Assembly: GCF_000472525.1 (NCBI RefSeq)
Contig: NZ_AWZT01000008.1
Coordinates: forward strand, 210-64,209
Direction of reading: 5' to 3'
From: Paraburkholderia dilworthii
GTDB lineage: Bacteria > Pseudomonadota > Gammaproteobacteria > Burkholderiales > Burkholderiaceae
Length of the DNA stretch: 64,000 bases
Shown here: in pieces, positions 28,140 to 38,808 of the stretch
How the letters are laid out: every line of letters begins with the position of its first letter
How positions within the stretch are numbered: the first letter of the stretch is position 1
Notes under the pieces: generated by a model
Seen by the model: only the letters and a program-made list of their open reading frames with translations
What the model was told of the DNA's origin: nothing
Database searches by the model: none
Translations under genes and position numbers: made by a program

Positions 28140-29285
28140 CTAATGGCGATCGACCCACTTCAACCCGACGAGGCCCAGCACGAGATAAACCAGCCCCGGT
28201 GTTGCCGCCGTCAACGGCGCGGGCCAGGTATTCAGCGTGCCGATATGCGAGAACAGCGTGTTGAACAACTGGAAGCTCATGCCGAGCATGATCCCGCCGA
28301 ACACCTTCATGCCGACCACGCCGGCCCGCGTATGCAGATACGCGAACGGCAGCGACAACACCAGCATCACGAACACCGCAAACGGATACAGCAGCTTGCG
28401 CCATAGCGCGATTTCATAACGCTGCGTGTCCTGATGATTCTCGGTCAGATGCTGGATGTAGCGGAACAGATTGAACATCGACATGCGATCCGGCGACACG
28501 AGCAGCACCGACAGAATCTGCGGCGTCAACTCCGAGCGCAGCGAATATTCAGGCAGCGCAACTTGCCTCGCACGATACACCGGGTTCAGTGCATCGGCCG
28601 GCGTGCCCGGAGGAGGCACGTCGATCAACTGGGTATCGGTCACACCGGTCAATTGCCAATGCCCCGGCGGCTGATAGACACCGGTCTTCGCAATGCGCAC
28701 GTTCGAGAGCCGGAACTTCGAATCGAACTCGTAAATCCGCACGTTACTGATTGTCGCGTCCGGCTTCAGTTCGCCGACATTGACAAAGCGCGTGACCTGC
28801 TCGCCATCCGAGCGCGCGGTGAGCGTATCTTTCACCCACACGCCCGACTGGAAGTTGCTCGATACCGACGACCCCAGCGCCTCCAGCCGCACACGTTCCG
28901 ACAACTGATCGGTGTATGGACCCACCACTTCGCCGATCAGATAAGTAAGGAACACGAGCGGAATGCCGATCTTCAGCAGAGAGCGCAATGCCTGATTGGT
29001 GGCGAGCCCGGACACGCGGAAAATCGTGTACTCGGAATTCGCCGCCATCTGCGCGAACACGTAGATCGCGCTGATCAACGCGGCAACCGGAATGATTTCA
29101 TAGAAGCGCGACGGCGTTTGCAGCGCAACGCGTAGTACCGCGTACTGGAATTTATAGTTGCCGTGGCCGACCGAGTTCAGTTCGTTGATCAGGTCGAAGA
29201 AGAAGAACAGACCCGAAAACGCGAACAGAATGAAGACAAACGTGAGATAAATCTGACGCGCGAAGTACCTTTCATAGATGCGCAT
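28140..29285 (-). CDS. lptG: LPS export ABC transporter permease LptG
   Basis: 381 residues. Three N-terminal and three C-terminal membrane helices flank a periplasmic beta-jellyroll (about 135-275). MRIYERYFARQIYLTF is the family start and the cytoplasmic segment between helices 2 and 3 (FRVSGLA) couples to LptB. Inner-membrane half of the LptB2FG extractor that moves LPS toward LptC. It follows lptF after three bases and precedes the small chelatase gene. Confidence 0.93.
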   Translation of the reverse strand: MRIYERYFARQIYLTFVFILFAFSGLFFFFDLINELNSVGHGNYKFQYAVLRVALQTPSRFYEIIPVAALISAIYVFAQMAANSEYTIFRVSGLATNQALRSLLKIGIPLVFLTYLIGEVVGPYTDQLSERVRLEALGSSVSSNFQSGVWVKDTLTARSDGEQVTRFVNVGELKPDATISNVRIYEFDSKFRLSNVRIAKTGVYQPPGHWQLTGVTDTQLIDVPPPGTPADALNPVYRARQVALPEYSLRSELTPQILSVLLVSPDRMSMFNLFRYIQHLTENHQDTQRYEIALWRKLLYPFAVFVMLVLSLPFAYLHTRAGVVGMKVFGGIMLGMSFQLFNTLFSHIGTLNTWPAPLTAATPGLVYLVLGLVGLKWVDRH

Positions 29286-29288
29286 CGG

Positions 29289-30386
29289 TCACGCTCCCTG
29301 CGAACGGGTGAACATGGCCCGCGTGAACAGCGGCCGGTTGCGCACGCGCAGCCAGAAGATGAACGCGACAATCGCGGCCACGATCACATGCAGAATCACG
29401 AGCCCAACCCCAAACGACATCTTGCCTTGCTCGATCCACGACTGCACCACGTTCAACAGATTCGAATACGTCAGATAGATCAGCACGGCCATGACGAGAT
29501 TGATCGTGCGGCCGCGCCGCGGATTCTGATGCGCAAGCGGAATGGCGAGCAGCATCAGGTTGATCGCGATGAGCGGTAAACCTGCGCGCCAGGCAAACTC
29601 CGCGAGATTTTCTCTCGTCGGATTGCGCAGTAGCGCGAGGGTGGGCGTGCCGGTGGTGCTCGGCGTATTGACGACCGGCTGGCTCTCGATTTTGACGCCG
29701 TAACGCTCGAACTCCATGATGCGGAAATCGGGATGCCCCGGCTCGCCTTCATAACGGCGGCCGTTTTCCAGCACGACGAAGCGGTCGCCATTCTTATGCG
29801 TTTCCGTGTGGCCGTTCTTCGACACCACCACATTGACCTTGCCGTTCTCGGTGCTCGTCACGAACACGTTCTCGACGTGGCCCTGATCGGGCGACATCTT
29901 CTCGATGAAGAACACCCGGTGACTTGCAGCCGATTCGCGGAACTGGCCCGGTGCGAGCAGCGAGACTTCATCGCGCTGCTGAAAGCGCGCGCGGATCAGC
30001 TTGCTCTGCTGATTCGACCACGGCCAGCCCACGAATACGAAAAACATGATGAGGATGATGATCGGCGTGGCGAAGATGCCGATTGGCTTGATGAATTGCG
30101 TGAGACTCACGCCTGACGACAGCCACACGACCATCTCGGAGTCTTTGTACCAGCGCGTCAGCACGAACAGAATCGACACGAACAGCGTGGCGACGAGCAT
30201 GATGGCCAGATAGCCGATCACGGTCAGGCCGATCAGGACCAGCACGTCGCGCGGGTCGATCTCGCCCGAGGCTGCGAAGCCGACGATGCGGATCATCATC
30301 GTGGTCAGCACGAGCGTGAGGAGAACCATGAACACGGCACCAGCCGTATACGCGAGTTCGCGCTGGAGGGAGCGTTCGAAGATCAT
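29289..30386 (-). CDS. lptF: LPS export ABC transporter permease LptF
   Basis: 365 residues with the same six-helix plus jellyroll layout as Lpt[16 protein letters not shown] is the usual beginning and the coupling segment is [14 protein letters not shown]. The C-terminal basic tail ([16 protein letters not shown]) is cytoplasmic. Divergent from pepA, an order conserved in many gamma- and betaproteobacteria. Confidence 0.93.
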   Translation of the reverse strand: MIFERSLQRELAYTAGAVFMVLLTLVLTTMMIRIVGFAASGEIDPRDVLVLIGLTVIGYLAIMLVATLFVSILFVLTRWYKDSEMVVWLSSGVSLTQFIKPIGIFATPIIILIMFFVFVGWPWSNQQSKLIRARFQQRDEVSLLAPGQFRESAASHRVFFIEKMSPDQGHVENVFVTSTENGKVNVVVSKNGHTETHKNGDRFVVLENGRRYEGEPGHPDFRIMEFERYGVKIESQPVVNTPSTTGTPTLALLRNPTRENLAEFAWRAGLPLIAINLMLLAIPLAHQNPRRGRTINLVMAVLIYLTYSNLLNVVQSWIEQGKMSFGVGLVILHVIVAAIVAFIFWLRVRNRPLFTRAMFTRSQGA

Positions 30387-30523
30387 TATTGATGACGAGA
30401 GGGGGCGCTCTCAGCGACGCGCGGGTTGCTTCCCGTCACGCCTCCGGTGCAGCCGCCGCGGGAAAAATAGCGGATAATTGCGGCTTTCATCCTAAGCCCA
30501 GATTTTATCCGAGGACAAGCGCG

Positions 30524-32050
30524 ATGGACTTTAGCATAAAAGCCTGTGATTGGACCAAAGGCTCGTCAAACGGTTTCCTCACCGGGAAATCGGATTGCAT
30601 CGTAATCGGCGTGTTCGAGTCGCAAACGCTCTCGGGCGCGGCACTTGAGATCGACGCGGCCACCAAGGGCCTCCTGACCCGCATCATCAAGGCGGGCGAC
30701 ATGGACGGCAAAGCGGGCACCACGCTGTTCCTGCATGAAGTCTCGGGTATCGGCGCATCGCGCGTGCTGCTCGTCGGCCTCGGCAAACAGGACGCTTTCA
30801 GCCAGAAAGCCTATGGCGAAGCGGTGCGCGCGGCATGGCGCGCGCTGCTTGGCACCAAGATCGTCCAGGTCACGTTTACGCTGGCCCAACTGCCTATCCT
30901 CGAGCGTTCGGCCGACTGGGGCGTGCGCGCCGCAATCCTCGCGCTGCGCGAACTGACCTACAAGTTCACGCAGATGAAGAGCAAGCCGGACAACTCGGTG
31001 CGCGCGTTAAAGCGCATCGTCTTCAGCGTGAATACCGGCGACGAGAAGGCCGCCAAGCTCGCCGCGAAGCAGGGCGCGGCGCTCGCCAACGGCATGGACT
31101 TGACGCGCGACCTCGGCAATCTGCCGAGCAACGTCTGCACGCCGACCTATCTCGCGAACACCGCAAAGAAGCTCGCGAAAGACTGGAAGCTGAAGGTCGA
31201 AGTGCTCGGCGAAAAACAGTGCGAAGCGCTGAAGATGGGCTCGTTCCTGTCGGTCACGGCCGGCTCGGTCGAACCCGCGCAGTTCATCGTGCTGCAGTAC
31301 CAGGGCGGCGCCGCGAAGGCTGCGCCGGTCGTGCTGGTCGGCAAGGGCGTGACGTTCGACACGGGCGGCATTTCGCTGAAGCCCGGCGAAGGCATGGACG
31401 AAATGAAGTACGACATGTGCGGCGCCGGTTCGGTGCTGGGCACGTTGCGCGCCGTCGCCGAAATGGGTCTGAAGATCAACGTGGTCGGCATTATTCCGGC
31501 GGTCGAAAACATGCCGTCGGGCACGGCCACCAAGCCGGGCGATATCGTCACCAGCATGAAGGGTTTGACGATCGAAGTGCTGAATACGGACGCCGAAGGG
31601 CGCCTGATTTTGTGCGACGCGCTGACGTATGCCGAGCGCTTCAAGCCCGCCGCGGTGATCGACATTGCCACGCTGACGGGCGCTTGCATCATCGCGCTGG
31701 GTCACCACAACAGTGGTCTCTTCTCGAAAGACGACGCGCTCGCGGGTGAGCTGCTCGACGCATCGCGTGAGGCATCGGACCCGGCCTGGCGCCTGCCGCT
31801 CGATGACGAGTATCAGGACCAGCTGAAGTCGAATTTCGCAGATGTTGCCAACATCGGCGGTCGTCCGGCCGGCAGCGTGACGGCGGCGTGTTTCCTGTCG
31901 CGCTTCACGGATTCGTACCCGTGGGCACATCTCGACATCGCCGGCACCGCATGGAAGAGCGGTGCGGCGAAGGGGGCCACGGGCCGTCCGGTGCCGCTGC
32001 TCGCGCAGTTTTTGATCGACCGGGCCGCGGACGGTCGCGCCGCGCAATGA
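30524..32050 (+). CDS. pepA: Leucyl aminopeptidase (PepA, M17)
   Basis: 508 residues, normal M17 length. N-terminal macro-like domain to about 170, then the catalytic domain with [15 protein letters not shown] (lysine and aspartate metal ligands) and the M17 signature [10 protein letters not shown] (metal-binding Asp and Glu, catalytic Arg). Two divalent metals remove N-terminal residues from peptides; in E. coli the protein also binds DNA. The start at 30524 has GAGGA upstream. Divergent from lptF with a 137-base shared promoter region. Confidence 0.94.
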   Translation: MDFSIKACDWTKGSSNGFLTGKSDCIVIGVFESQTLSGAALEIDAATKGLLTRIIKAGDMDGKAGTTLFLHEVSGIGASRVLLVGLGKQDAFSQKAYGEAVRAAWRALLGTKIVQVTFTLAQLPILERSADWGVRAAILALRELTYKFTQMKSKPDNSVRALKRIVFSVNTGDEKAAKLAAKQGAALANGMDLTRDLGNLPSNVCTPTYLANTAKKLAKDWKLKVEVLGEKQCEALKMGSFLSVTAGSVEPAQFIVLQYQGGAAKAAPVVLVGKGVTFDTGGISLKPGEGMDEMKYDMCGAGSVLGTLRAVAEMGLKINVVGIIPAVENMPSGTATKPGDIVTSMKGLTIEVLNTDAEGRLILCDALTYAERFKPAAVIDIATLTGACIIALGHHNSGLFSKDDALAGELLDASREASDPAWRLPLDDEYQDQLKSNFADVANIGGRPAGSVTAACFLSRFTDSYPWAHLDIAGTAWKSGAAKGATGRPVPLLAQFLIDRAADGRAAQ

Positions 32051-32111
32051 CGCATCGCAGTAACGTTGCACGCGTGCGAGCGGTCGCACTCGACGCAAAG
32101 CGGAGTCGCCG

Positions 32112-32528
32112 ATGACGAGAATCGACTTTCACTCGAACGTCGGCGACTCGCTGCTGTATGCGTGCCGCCTGGTGCGCAAGGCGTACCTGGCGGGGCAGCC
32201 GACCATCGTGGTCGCCGAGCCCGAGCGCCTGCGCGCTTTCGACGAACAGCTGTGGACCTTTTCGGCGCTCGACTTCGTGCCGCATTGCATGGCGGGCACG
32301 CCGCTCGCCGCGCAAACGCCGATCGTGCTGGCCACGAATCTCGACGACGTCCCTCATCACCAGGTGCTGCTCAATCTGGGCGCGAGCGTACCCGCGCAAT
32401 TCGCGCGCTTCGAAAGATTGCTGGAAGTGGTCGGTAACGCACAGGACGAGCTCATTGCCGGTCGCGAACGCTATCGCTTCTATCGCGATCGCGGCTATGC
32501 TTTGAACAACTACAAGCAGGGCGGCTAG
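32112..32528 (+). CDS. holC: DNA polymerase III subunit chi
   Basis: 138 residues. RIDFHSNVGDSLLYACRL at the start and VLLNLGASVPAQFARFERLLEVV toward the end match the HolC family. Chi links the clamp loader (through psi) to single-stranded DNA-binding protein. It lies 61 bases after pepA, a standard pepA-holC order; holD is absent here. Confidence 0.9.
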   Translation: MTRIDFHSNVGDSLLYACRLVRKAYLAGQPTIVVAEPERLRAFDEQLWTFSALDFVPHCMAGTPLAAQTPIVLATNLDDVPHHQVLLNLGASVPAQFARFERLLEVVGNAQDELIAGRERYRFYRDRGYALNNYKQGG

Positions 32529-32620
32529 GTCTTCGTCCCGCGCCGCGTTGTGTCCTTTGCCAGACGTATCCGGCGCATACGCGGCCTGCTTCCGCCAGGA
32601 CTCAAACACGGAGGGCGCAC

Positions 32621-33391
32621 GTGTCCGATCCCAACGATAACTCGATCCCGGTTTTGAGCGAAGTGCTCGTGCCGGGCCATACGGCCCAGCGGCGTGAGCC
32701 GCAAAGCGGTGGCGCCGCGCCGGATGCTCCGGCTGCTGCTCCGGCCGACGCGCCGCTGCGCGAACCCGAGGCGCTTCGCAAAACGGACATCACAGCGGAG
32801 CCCGAACTCGCTCCGCAGCCGGTTCTCACACCGGAAGAAACGCTTGCGCCCGAACCGGTGCTTGCGCCGCAGCCTTTGGGGGCTGAGATTGGGGCTGGCG
32901 CTGCGGCCCGTTCGGCTGCGGATCGTGCGCATTCGACGGATCACGTGCATCCGGCTCATCACGCGCCTCAGCCTGATCATGCTCATGTCATAAACAAATC
33001 GCGGCCGCATCTCGCTGCAGAAGCTGACCATGCGCATGACGACGCGCTGGCGGCATCGGCGGCCACGTTCGATCGGACCGAGCCGCCGCCGCCGTTTGAA
33101 GCAGCCGCCACGGTGCCGCCGGATATTGCTCAGGAAGCAGACACGCAGGCACCATCGGGCGTCGATGCGGGACACATCGGCGAGCGTGTGCGCGAACGGT
33201 TCGCGGACTTTCTTGCGGGCGACGGACGCGGCGTCATCGAGGCACGCTGCCGTAGCGCCGTGGAGGAGCATACGGCGCGGCTCGTCGATCAGATCACGCG
33301 CGAAGTCGTGATGACGCTTGAAAGCGAGATGGCCGGCTGGGTACGCGAAGCGGTCGAAGCGGAGATTGCGCGGCAATCGGGCCGCGCGTGA
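32621..33391 (+). CDS. DUF2486 family protein with His-rich linker
   Basis: 256 residues from a GTG start with GGAGGG nearby. The first 20 residues (MSDPNDNSIPVLSEVLVPGH) are the family signature. Residues 30-100 are Ala/Pro/Glu-rich repeats of EPxLAPxP type; residues 104-139 hold ten histidines (HSTDHVHPAHH and others), and the last 75 residues form an amphipathic helical domain (FADFLAGDGRG...EIARQSGRA). No signal peptide. Known only in Burkholderia-group bacteria, function undetermined. The His-rich run suggests metal binding, which is inference. Confidence 0.78.
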   Translation: MSDPNDNSIPVLSEVLVPGHTAQRREPQSGGAAPDAPAAAPADAPLREPEALRKTDITAEPELAPQPVLTPEETLAPEPVLAPQPLGAEIGAGAAARSAADRAHSTDHVHPAHHAPQPDHAHVINKSRPHLAAEADHAHDDALAASAATFDRTEPPPPFEAAATVPPDIAQEADTQAPSGVDAGHIGERVRERFADFLAGDGRGVIEARCRSAVEEHTARLVDQITREVVMTLESEMAGWVREAVEAEIARQSGRA

Positions 33392-33413
33392 CAGTTGGCC
33401 GCGCGTGACAGTT
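33380..33413. repeat. 17-bp tandem duplication over the DUF2486 stop codon
   Basis: GGCCGCGCGTGACAGTT occurs at 33380-33396 and again, exactly, at 33397-33413. The first copy contains the TGA stop of the DUF2486 gene. Probably a replication slippage product. Confidence 0.85.
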
Positions 33414-33501
33414 GGTGTAGCGGCGCCTCGAGCGCGGTGAGACCAATCGAGCCGTGCCAACGCGCGCGATCGATCGAATCAACGAATCGCATCAGCCCGC
33501 G

Positions 33502-33843
33502 CTACTTGAGCGTCAGCACCCAGCCCGCCAGCGTAGCCGCCTGCTCGGGCGTGAGCTGCGTATTCGCGGGCATCGGCACCTGGCCCCACACGCCAGTGCT
33601 GCCGTCCAGAATCTTGTGCTTCAGATAGATGGCGGCGTCCTCGCGGCCGGCATATCTCGCCGCGACATCGTGCAGCGCCGGCCCCATGAACGGACGCGCG
33701 ACAGAGTGGCAACTCATGCAGTTCTGCTGTTGGGCAAGCGCGAGTCCCGTCGCCGCCTCCGCATGCGCAGCCGGACTGACGCCGATCGAGACGGCGGCGA
33801 ACACAGCAGCCGCTGCAAGCACCGCATACGACATTGATTTCAT
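33502..33843 (-). CDS. Cytochrome c, class I, periplasmic
   Basis: 113 residues. Signal peptide ends AHA at about residue 28. A single heme-attachment site CMSCH (42-46) and a likely distal Met91 in GQVPMPAN make this a small cytochrome c of the c551/c552 type, an electron carrier to terminal oxidases or dehydrogenase complexes. It is transcribed alone; a strong hairpin separates it from ilvD upstream. Confidence 0.9.
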   Translation of the reverse strand: MKSMSYAVLAAAAVFAAVSIGVSPAAHAEAATGLALAQQQNCMSCHSVARPFMGPALHDVAARYAGREDAAIYLKHKILDGSTGVWGQVPMPANTQLTPEQAATLAGWVLTLK

Positions 33844-33896
33844 TCTGGTCTCCGCCGGTGCAGTTGCCCGGCTTGTGGTCCGAGCATTATAAAAGG

Positions 33897-33928
33897 AAAG
33901 GGGCGCACGGTTTTTCGTGCGCCCCTTT
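33897..33928 (-). terminator. Intrinsic terminator after ilvD
   Basis: A 13-bp perfect stem (AAAGGGGCGCACG and its complement, 33897-33909 with 33916-33928) encloses a six-base loop. Read leftward from ilvD it ends in CCTTTTA. It isolates ilvD from the cytochrome gene, whose promoter must lie in the next 50 bases. Confidence 0.8.
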
Positions 33929-33990
33929 CGCTTTTACGTAGGGCTTCAGGAGGGCTTTCGGCCGACCCGCCGCTCCCCGCGCGTGTGGCT

Positions 33991-35664
33991 TCAGCCCGTT
34001 ACCGCACCCTTATTGGCCGGCAGTGCGAGAGCGGAGTATTTCGCCAGCACGCCACGCGTATAGCGCGGCTTCGGCTGCTGCCATGCGGTGCGGCGGCGCT
34101 GGAGTTCAGCGTCGTCGACATTCAGTTGCAAGAGCAGCTTGTGCGCGTCGATCGTGATCGAGTCGCCTTCCTGCACGAGGCCGATCGTGCCACCCACGAA
34201 CGCTTCGGGCGCGACGTGGCCGACCACCATGCCCCACGTGCCGCCCGAAAAACGGCCGTCGGTGATCAGGCCGACGCTTTCGCCGAGCCCCTTGCCGATG
34301 ATCGCCGAAGTGGGCGCGAGCATTTCCGGCATGCCCGGACCGCCCTTCGGGCCGAGGTAGCGCAACACCACGACGTCGCCGGCGCCGATCTTGTCGGCGA
34401 GAATCGCTTCGAGCGCGCTTTGCTCGTCGTCGAACACGCGAGCCGGACCGGTGATCACCGGATTCTTCAGCCCGGTGATCTTTGCGACCGCGCCGTCTTC
34501 GGCCAGGTTGCCCTTCAGGATCGCGAGGTGGCCTTCCTTATAGAGCGCCTGTTCGATCGGGAAAATCACCTGCTGATCGGCGCGCGGCTTGCCCGGCACG
34601 TCCTTCAGTTCCTCAGCGAGCGTCTTGCCTGTGATGGTGATGCAATCGCCATGCAAGAGACCCGCATCCAGCAGAATCTTCATGACCTGCGGGATGCCGC
34701 CTGCCTTGTGCAAATCCGTTGCGACGTACTGGCCCGACGGCTTCAGGTTGCAGATCACCGGCACTTTCTTGCGCATGCGCTCGAAGTCCTCGATGGTCCA
34801 CTCCACTTCGGCCGCGTGCGCGATTGCCAGGTAGTGCAGCACGGCATTGGTCGAGCCGCCCGTCGCCATGATCACCGCCACGGCGTTTTCGATCGACTTC
34901 TTCGTGATGATGTCGCGCGGTTTCAGATCTTTCTTCACCGCTTCGACGAGCACGCGCGCCGATTCAGCGGCCGAGTCGACCTTTTCCTGATCCGGATTGG
35001 CCATCGTCGACGAATACAGCAGCGACATGCCGAGCGCCTCGAACGACGAGCTCATCGTGTTGGCGGTGTACATGCCGCCGCATGAGCCCGTCGACGGGCA
35101 CGCGTTCTTTTCGACTCCTTCGAAATCTTCCTGCGACATCCGGCCCGCGGTGAATTCGCCGACCGCTTCGAACGATGACACGATGGTCAGGTCAGTGCCC
35201 TTCCAGTTGCCCGGACGAATCGTGCCGCCATACACGTAAATGCCCGGCACGTTAATGCGCGCGAGGCCGATCATGCCGCCCGGCATATTCTTGTCGCAGC
35301 CGCCGATCACGACCACGCCGTCCATCCACTGGCCTTGCACGCAGGTCTCGATACAGTCCGCGATGACTTCGCGCGACACGAGCGAGTACTTCATGCCTTC
35401 GGTGCCCATCGACATGCCGTCGGAAATCGTCGGCGTGCCGAAAATCTGCGGATTCGCGTCCGCGCCCTTGACCGCGGCGACCGCCGCGTCGGCGAGACGC
35501 TGCAAGCCGGCGTTGCACGGCGTGATGGTCGAATGGCCGTTCGCGATGCCGATCATCGGCTTATCGAAATCTTCTTTCTGGTAGCCGAGTGCGTAGTACA
35601 TCGAGCGGTTCGGCGAACGGGCCACGCCTTGCGTGATGTTCTTCGAACGACGGTTGTATGGCAT
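33991..35664 (-). CDS. ilvD: Dihydroxy-acid dehydratase
   Basis: 557 residues. The iron-sulfur ligands of the IlvD/Edd family are present: Cys50 (ITPCNAGL), Cys123 ([10 protein letters not shown]) and Cys195 in [10 protein letters not shown]. That pattern fits the [2Fe-2S] IlvD enzymes. It dehydrates dihydroxy acids in the third step of isoleucine and valine synthesis and supplies ketoisovalerate for the pantothenate pathway (panD/panC are also in this window). Divergent from a LysR-type gene. Confidence 0.95.
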   Translation of the reverse strand: MPYNRRSKNITQGVARSPNRSMYYALGYQKEDFDKPMIGIANGHSTITPCNAGLQRLADAAVAAVKGADANPQIFGTPTISDGMSMGTEGMKYSLVSREVIADCIETCVQGQWMDGVVVIGGCDKNMPGGMIGLARINVPGIYVYGGTIRPGNWKGTDLTIVSSFEAVGEFTAGRMSQEDFEGVEKNACPSTGSCGGMYTANTMSSSFEALGMSLLYSSTMANPDQEKVDSAAESARVLVEAVKKDLKPRDIITKKSIENAVAVIMATGGSTNAVLHYLAIAHAAEVEWTIEDFERMRKKVPVICNLKPSGQYVATDLHKAGGIPQVMKILLDAGLLHGDCITITGKTLAEELKDVPGKPRADQQVIFPIEQALYKEGHLAILKGNLAEDGAVAKITGLKNPVITGPARVFDDEQSALEAILADKIGAGDVVVLRYLGPKGGPGMPEMLAPTSAIIGKGLGESVGLITDGRFSGGTWGMVVGHVAPEAFVGGTIGLVQEGDSITIDAHKLLLQLNVDDAELQRRRTAWQQPKPRYTRGVLAKYSALALPANKGAVTG

Positions 35665-35793
35665 GGGGATCTCCGGTCTGTTTTGTCTTGCTCGTCGGTC
35701 CAGTGTAGTTCGGGCCCGTCGGGCAAGAATGCGATCTTGCGATGCGCGTGTCCAATATATTATTAAAGGCTCATTAGGTCGTAAAATGTATTA

Positions 35794-36780
35794 ATGATGC
35801 TGCCTGCCATTCCCGACCTGCGCCAGCTGCGCTATTTCGTGGCCGTTGCCGAAGAAAAGCACTTCGGCCGCGCGGCCGCGCGCCTCTCGATGACGCAGCC
35901 GCCGCTTTCGCAGGCGATCCGCGCGCTGGAGGAGACGCTCGGGGTCGAACTGTTCGCGCGCACCAAGCGTTCGGTCGAACTGACGCCGGTGGGTGCGGAT
36001 CTGCTGCCGGAAGTGCAACGCCTGCTGGCGGGTGCGGAGGGCTTGCGGCCGCTCGCGCAGAGCCTCGCACGCGGGGAGGCGGGCGTGCTGTCGCTCGCGT
36101 TCGTGTCGACCGCCGACTACGGCCTGTTGCCGCTACTGTTGCGCGACTTCGGCGCACGTCATCCGCGCGTGCGACTTGAACTCACTGAGGCAACGAGCGA
36201 CGTGCAGGTGGACGAACTCGTGGCCGGGCGCATCGACGCGGGCCTCGTGATCGCGCCGCTGCCGTCCCGCCATGCCACACAGCTTTCGTGGCTGCCGATC
36301 GCACGCGAGCCGCTGGTGATCGCGATGTCGACAGAGACGGCGGCGCGCCTGGCTGCCGCTGCGGACAGCGCCAACGACCCGCACGCCGAGTGGCTCGACA
36401 CGCCGATCAGCCTGCGCGAGCTCGCCGATGCGCCGCTCGTAATCTTCCCAAGACGTTTGGCGCCAGGCTTTTATGACATCATTATGGATTGCTACGGCGT
36501 GGCGGGGCTCCAGCCACGCGTCGGCCAGGAGGCGATCCAGATGCAGACCATTGTGAGCCTCGTGTCGGCCGGCATGGGGGTCGCACTGGTGCCGCAATCG
36601 TTGCGTAACCTGCGCCGCACCGGGGTCGTCTACCGGCCGTTGTCCGAGTCGGTGCCCGCTATCGAAACGGGGCTCGTCTGGCGTACCTCGGAGGTGAGTC
36701 CAGTGCTGGCGGGCTTCATCGAAATCGTGCGGGCGCATGCGGCCACTGTCGAGGCACAAGCCGCGGCGTCGCGCAATTAG
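35794..36780 (+). CDS. LysR family transcriptional regulator
   Basis: 328 residues. The helix-turn-helix is HFGRAAARLSMTQPPLSQAI (about 23-42), followed by a LysR substrate-binding domain of the aromatic/CbnR-like type (LSLAFVSTADYGLLPLLLRDF). Divergent from ilvD across 129 AT-rich bases, so it may regulate ilvD, but the order is also conserved simply as a neighbour of lgt. Effector unknown. Confidence 0.85.
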   Translation: MMLPAIPDLRQLRYFVAVAEEKHFGRAAARLSMTQPPLSQAIRALEETLGVELFARTKRSVELTPVGADLLPEVQRLLAGAEGLRPLAQSLARGEAGVLSLAFVSTADYGLLPLLLRDFGARHPRVRLELTEATSDVQVDELVAGRIDAGLVIAPLPSRHATQLSWLPIAREPLVIAMSTETAARLAAAADSANDPHAEWLDTPISLRELADAPLVIFPRRLAPGFYDIIMDCYGVAGLQPRVGQEAIQMQTIVSLVSAGMGVALVPQSLRNLRRTGVVYRPLSESVPAIETGLVWRTSEVSPVLAGFIEIVRAHAATVEAQAAASRN

Positions 36781-36886
36781 CGCGATGGCGGCGAACGCAT
36801 TGCGCGCCGGGCCGTCCAACGCAGGCGGAACAAGCCGCGTCATCAATACAAACTAGCTTCTGAACCGAACTGACCATAACAACACG

Positions 36887-37786
36887 ATGCTCATTCACCC
36901 GAACTTCGACCCCATTGCCATTCATCTGGGGCCGCTCGCCGTGCGCTGGTATGGACTAATGTACCTCGTCGCGTTCATCGCGGCGATCGTCGTCGGCCGG
37001 CTGCGGCTGCGTTTGCCGTTCGTCGCGGCCCAAGGCTGGACGCCGAAGGACATCGACGACATGCTGTTTTACGGCGTGCTCGGCACCATTCTCGGCGGCC
37101 GGCTCGGCTATGTGCTGTTCTATAAGGCGAGCTTTTATTTCGCGCATCCGCTCGACATCTTCAAGGTGTGGGAAGGCGGCATGTCGTTTCACGGCGGCTT
37201 CCTCGGCGTGACGCTCGCGATGGTGCTGTTCGCGTATCAGCGCAAACGTTCGTGGCTGCAAGTCACAGACTTCGTCGCGCCGATGGTGCCGACCGGACTC
37301 GCGGCGGGGCGTCTCGGCAACTTCATCAACGGTGAGCTGTGGGGGCGCGTGACCGATCCGTCAGCGCCGTGGGCGATGCTCTTTCCAGGTGCGGCGCCCG
37401 ACGACGCAGCCTGGCTCTCCGCGCATCCGCAACTGGCCGCTCAATGGCATCTGAACGAAGTGTTCGCGCAATATCACATGCTGCCGCGTCATCCGTCGGA
37501 GTTGTATGAGATCGCACTGGAAGGCGTCGCGCTCTTCTTCGTGCTGTTCTTCTTCTCGCGCAAGCCGAAGCCGCTTGGCGCGATTTCCGCGGTGTTCCTG
37601 ATCGGTTATGGCCTCGCGCGCTTCATCGTCGAATTCGCGCGTGAGCCGGACGATTTCCTCGGACTGCTGGCAATGGGCCTTTCGATGGGCCAGTGGCTTT
37701 CGCTGCCGATGATCCTCGTGGGCATCGCCATGCTCGTGTGGTCGTATCGCCGCGGCCGCAGCGAACCAGCGCACGCGCTACCGTAA
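36887..37786 (+). CDS. lgt: Prolipoprotein diacylglyceryl transferase
   Basis: 299 residues with about seven membrane helices. The Lgt signature is [14 protein letters not shown] (about residues 142-155); the essential HGGFLG (about 104-109) and the final [12 protein letters not shown] are also present. It transfers diacylglycerol to the lipobox cysteine of prelipoproteins in the inner membrane, so it would act on the lipoproteins encoded elsewhere in the window. A 32-bp palindrome follows as terminator. Confidence 0.95.
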   Translation: MLIHPNFDPIAIHLGPLAVRWYGLMYLVAFIAAIVVGRLRLRLPFVAAQGWTPKDIDDMLFYGVLGTILGGRLGYVLFYKASFYFAHPLDIFKVWEGGMSFHGGFLGVTLAMVLFAYQRKRSWLQVTDFVAPMVPTGLAAGRLGNFINGELWGRVTDPSAPWAMLFPGAAPDDAAWLSAHPQLAAQWHLNEVFAQYHMLPRHPSELYEIALEGVALFFVLFFFSRKPKPLGAISAVFLIGYGLARFIVEFAREPDDFLGLLAMGLSMGQWLSLPMILVGIAMLVWSYRRGRSEPAHALP

Positions 37787-37813
37787 CGCGCGGCACACTG
37801 TATTCGATCGATA

Positions 37814-37845
37814 AACAAACGCCACGGCATGCCGTGGCGTTTGTT
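37814..37845. terminator. Bidirectional intrinsic terminator
   Basis: A perfect 32-bp palindrome (half AACAAACGCCACGGCA) lies between lgt and the convergent SIMPL gene. The arms are followed by GTTTGTT or its equivalent on each strand, as expected for a shared terminator. Confidence 0.85.
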
Positions 37846-37877
37846 CCTGTGGCGAAGAGTGGCGCGCTAAACGCGCG

Positions 37878-38609
37878 TTACTTCATCTGCACTGACCCGG
37901 ACACATTGACCGTTACCGTCGACGTGCCGCCTTCGATCGGCACCGGTGCCGAAATTTTCGCGTCGGCGCCCATGGCGCGTGCGCTCATCATCATGACGGG
38001 GCGCGGCATCACGCCGTTATGCCCGACGTTGACCTCGCGAATCGAATAGCCGCTGTAGCCGAATGCCTGCGCGGACGAAGCCGCCTGCTCGCGAAACGAC
38101 CTGATCGCCTCGCCGGTGAGCTTCTGTTCGGCGGCACGCTGCGCCGCGGGCGACAGCGAGAACTGCACATTGCCGACTTGCATGATCGATGCCATCTGGC
38201 CGGCGAGCTTCGACGCCGCGGCAAAGTCGTGCGATTCGAGCACGACCTCGGTGCGGCCACGCCAAGCGGAGATACGCCCGTCACGATCGGTGGACGGATA
38301 AATCGAAAACGAACCCGTACGCGCGGTCACGCCGCTCACGCCCTTGGCTTTTTGTAGCGCCGAATCGGCGCGCTGATTCAGCGTTGAGGTGAGAGCCGAC
38401 GGGTCGCTCGCTTCCTGTTCGTAAAAGAGCGTGATGTCGACCACGTCTTGCGGTACTTCCGAGCTAGCCTGCGCGTTCAGCGACAATACGCCGGCCGGTT
38501 GATAGGGCGCGACGCTCTGCGCGCGCGCGATGGCGGGCGTAAGCGCAAGCGTTGCAGGTGCAGCGCAGACAAGCGCGAAAGCGAGTGCACGTGCGGTGTT
38601 TTTCATCAT
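37878..38609 (-). CDS. SIMPL (YggE-type) domain periplasmic protein
   Basis: 243 residues. Signal peptide MMKNTARAL...ARAQ (cleavage near 30), then one SIMPL domain: GVLSLNAQASSEVPQDVVDITLFYE opening strand, a central VGNVQFSLSPA and the C-terminal MMMSARAMG segment. Two ATGs are adjacent (38609 and 38606); GGAGT precedes both. Known members (YggE, BP26) form periplasmic ring oligomers linked to oxidative stress; exact function unclear. Transcribed alone. Confidence 0.9.
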   Translation of the reverse strand: MMKNTARALAFALVCAAPATLALTPAIARAQSVAPYQPAGVLSLNAQASSEVPQDVVDITLFYEQEASDPSALTSTLNQRADSALQKAKGVSGVTARTGSFSIYPSTDRDGRISAWRGRTEVVLESHDFAAASKLAGQMASIMQVGNVQFSLSPAAQRAAEQKLTGEAIRSFREQAASSAQAFGYSGYSIREVNVGHNGVMPRPVMMMSARAMGADAKISAPVPIEGGTSTVTVNVSGSVQMK

Positions 38610-38808
38610 TGTTGGACTCCTTGCTTGAACAGGGTTGCGCACGATCGAGCGGCGCGATGCAACGGCTCGGCGCGTCCCGCGCCGTGTGCAGTCCGTTTGC
38701 AAGTGCGTTAGGCGCTTGTAACCTGAGCTTGGTTCCCTAATTTAGCCGCGCTGTGAGCTTCGATTCGCCGCATCGCCCGCGACGCCTTTTCAGCGCGCAC
38801 CGACGAAC

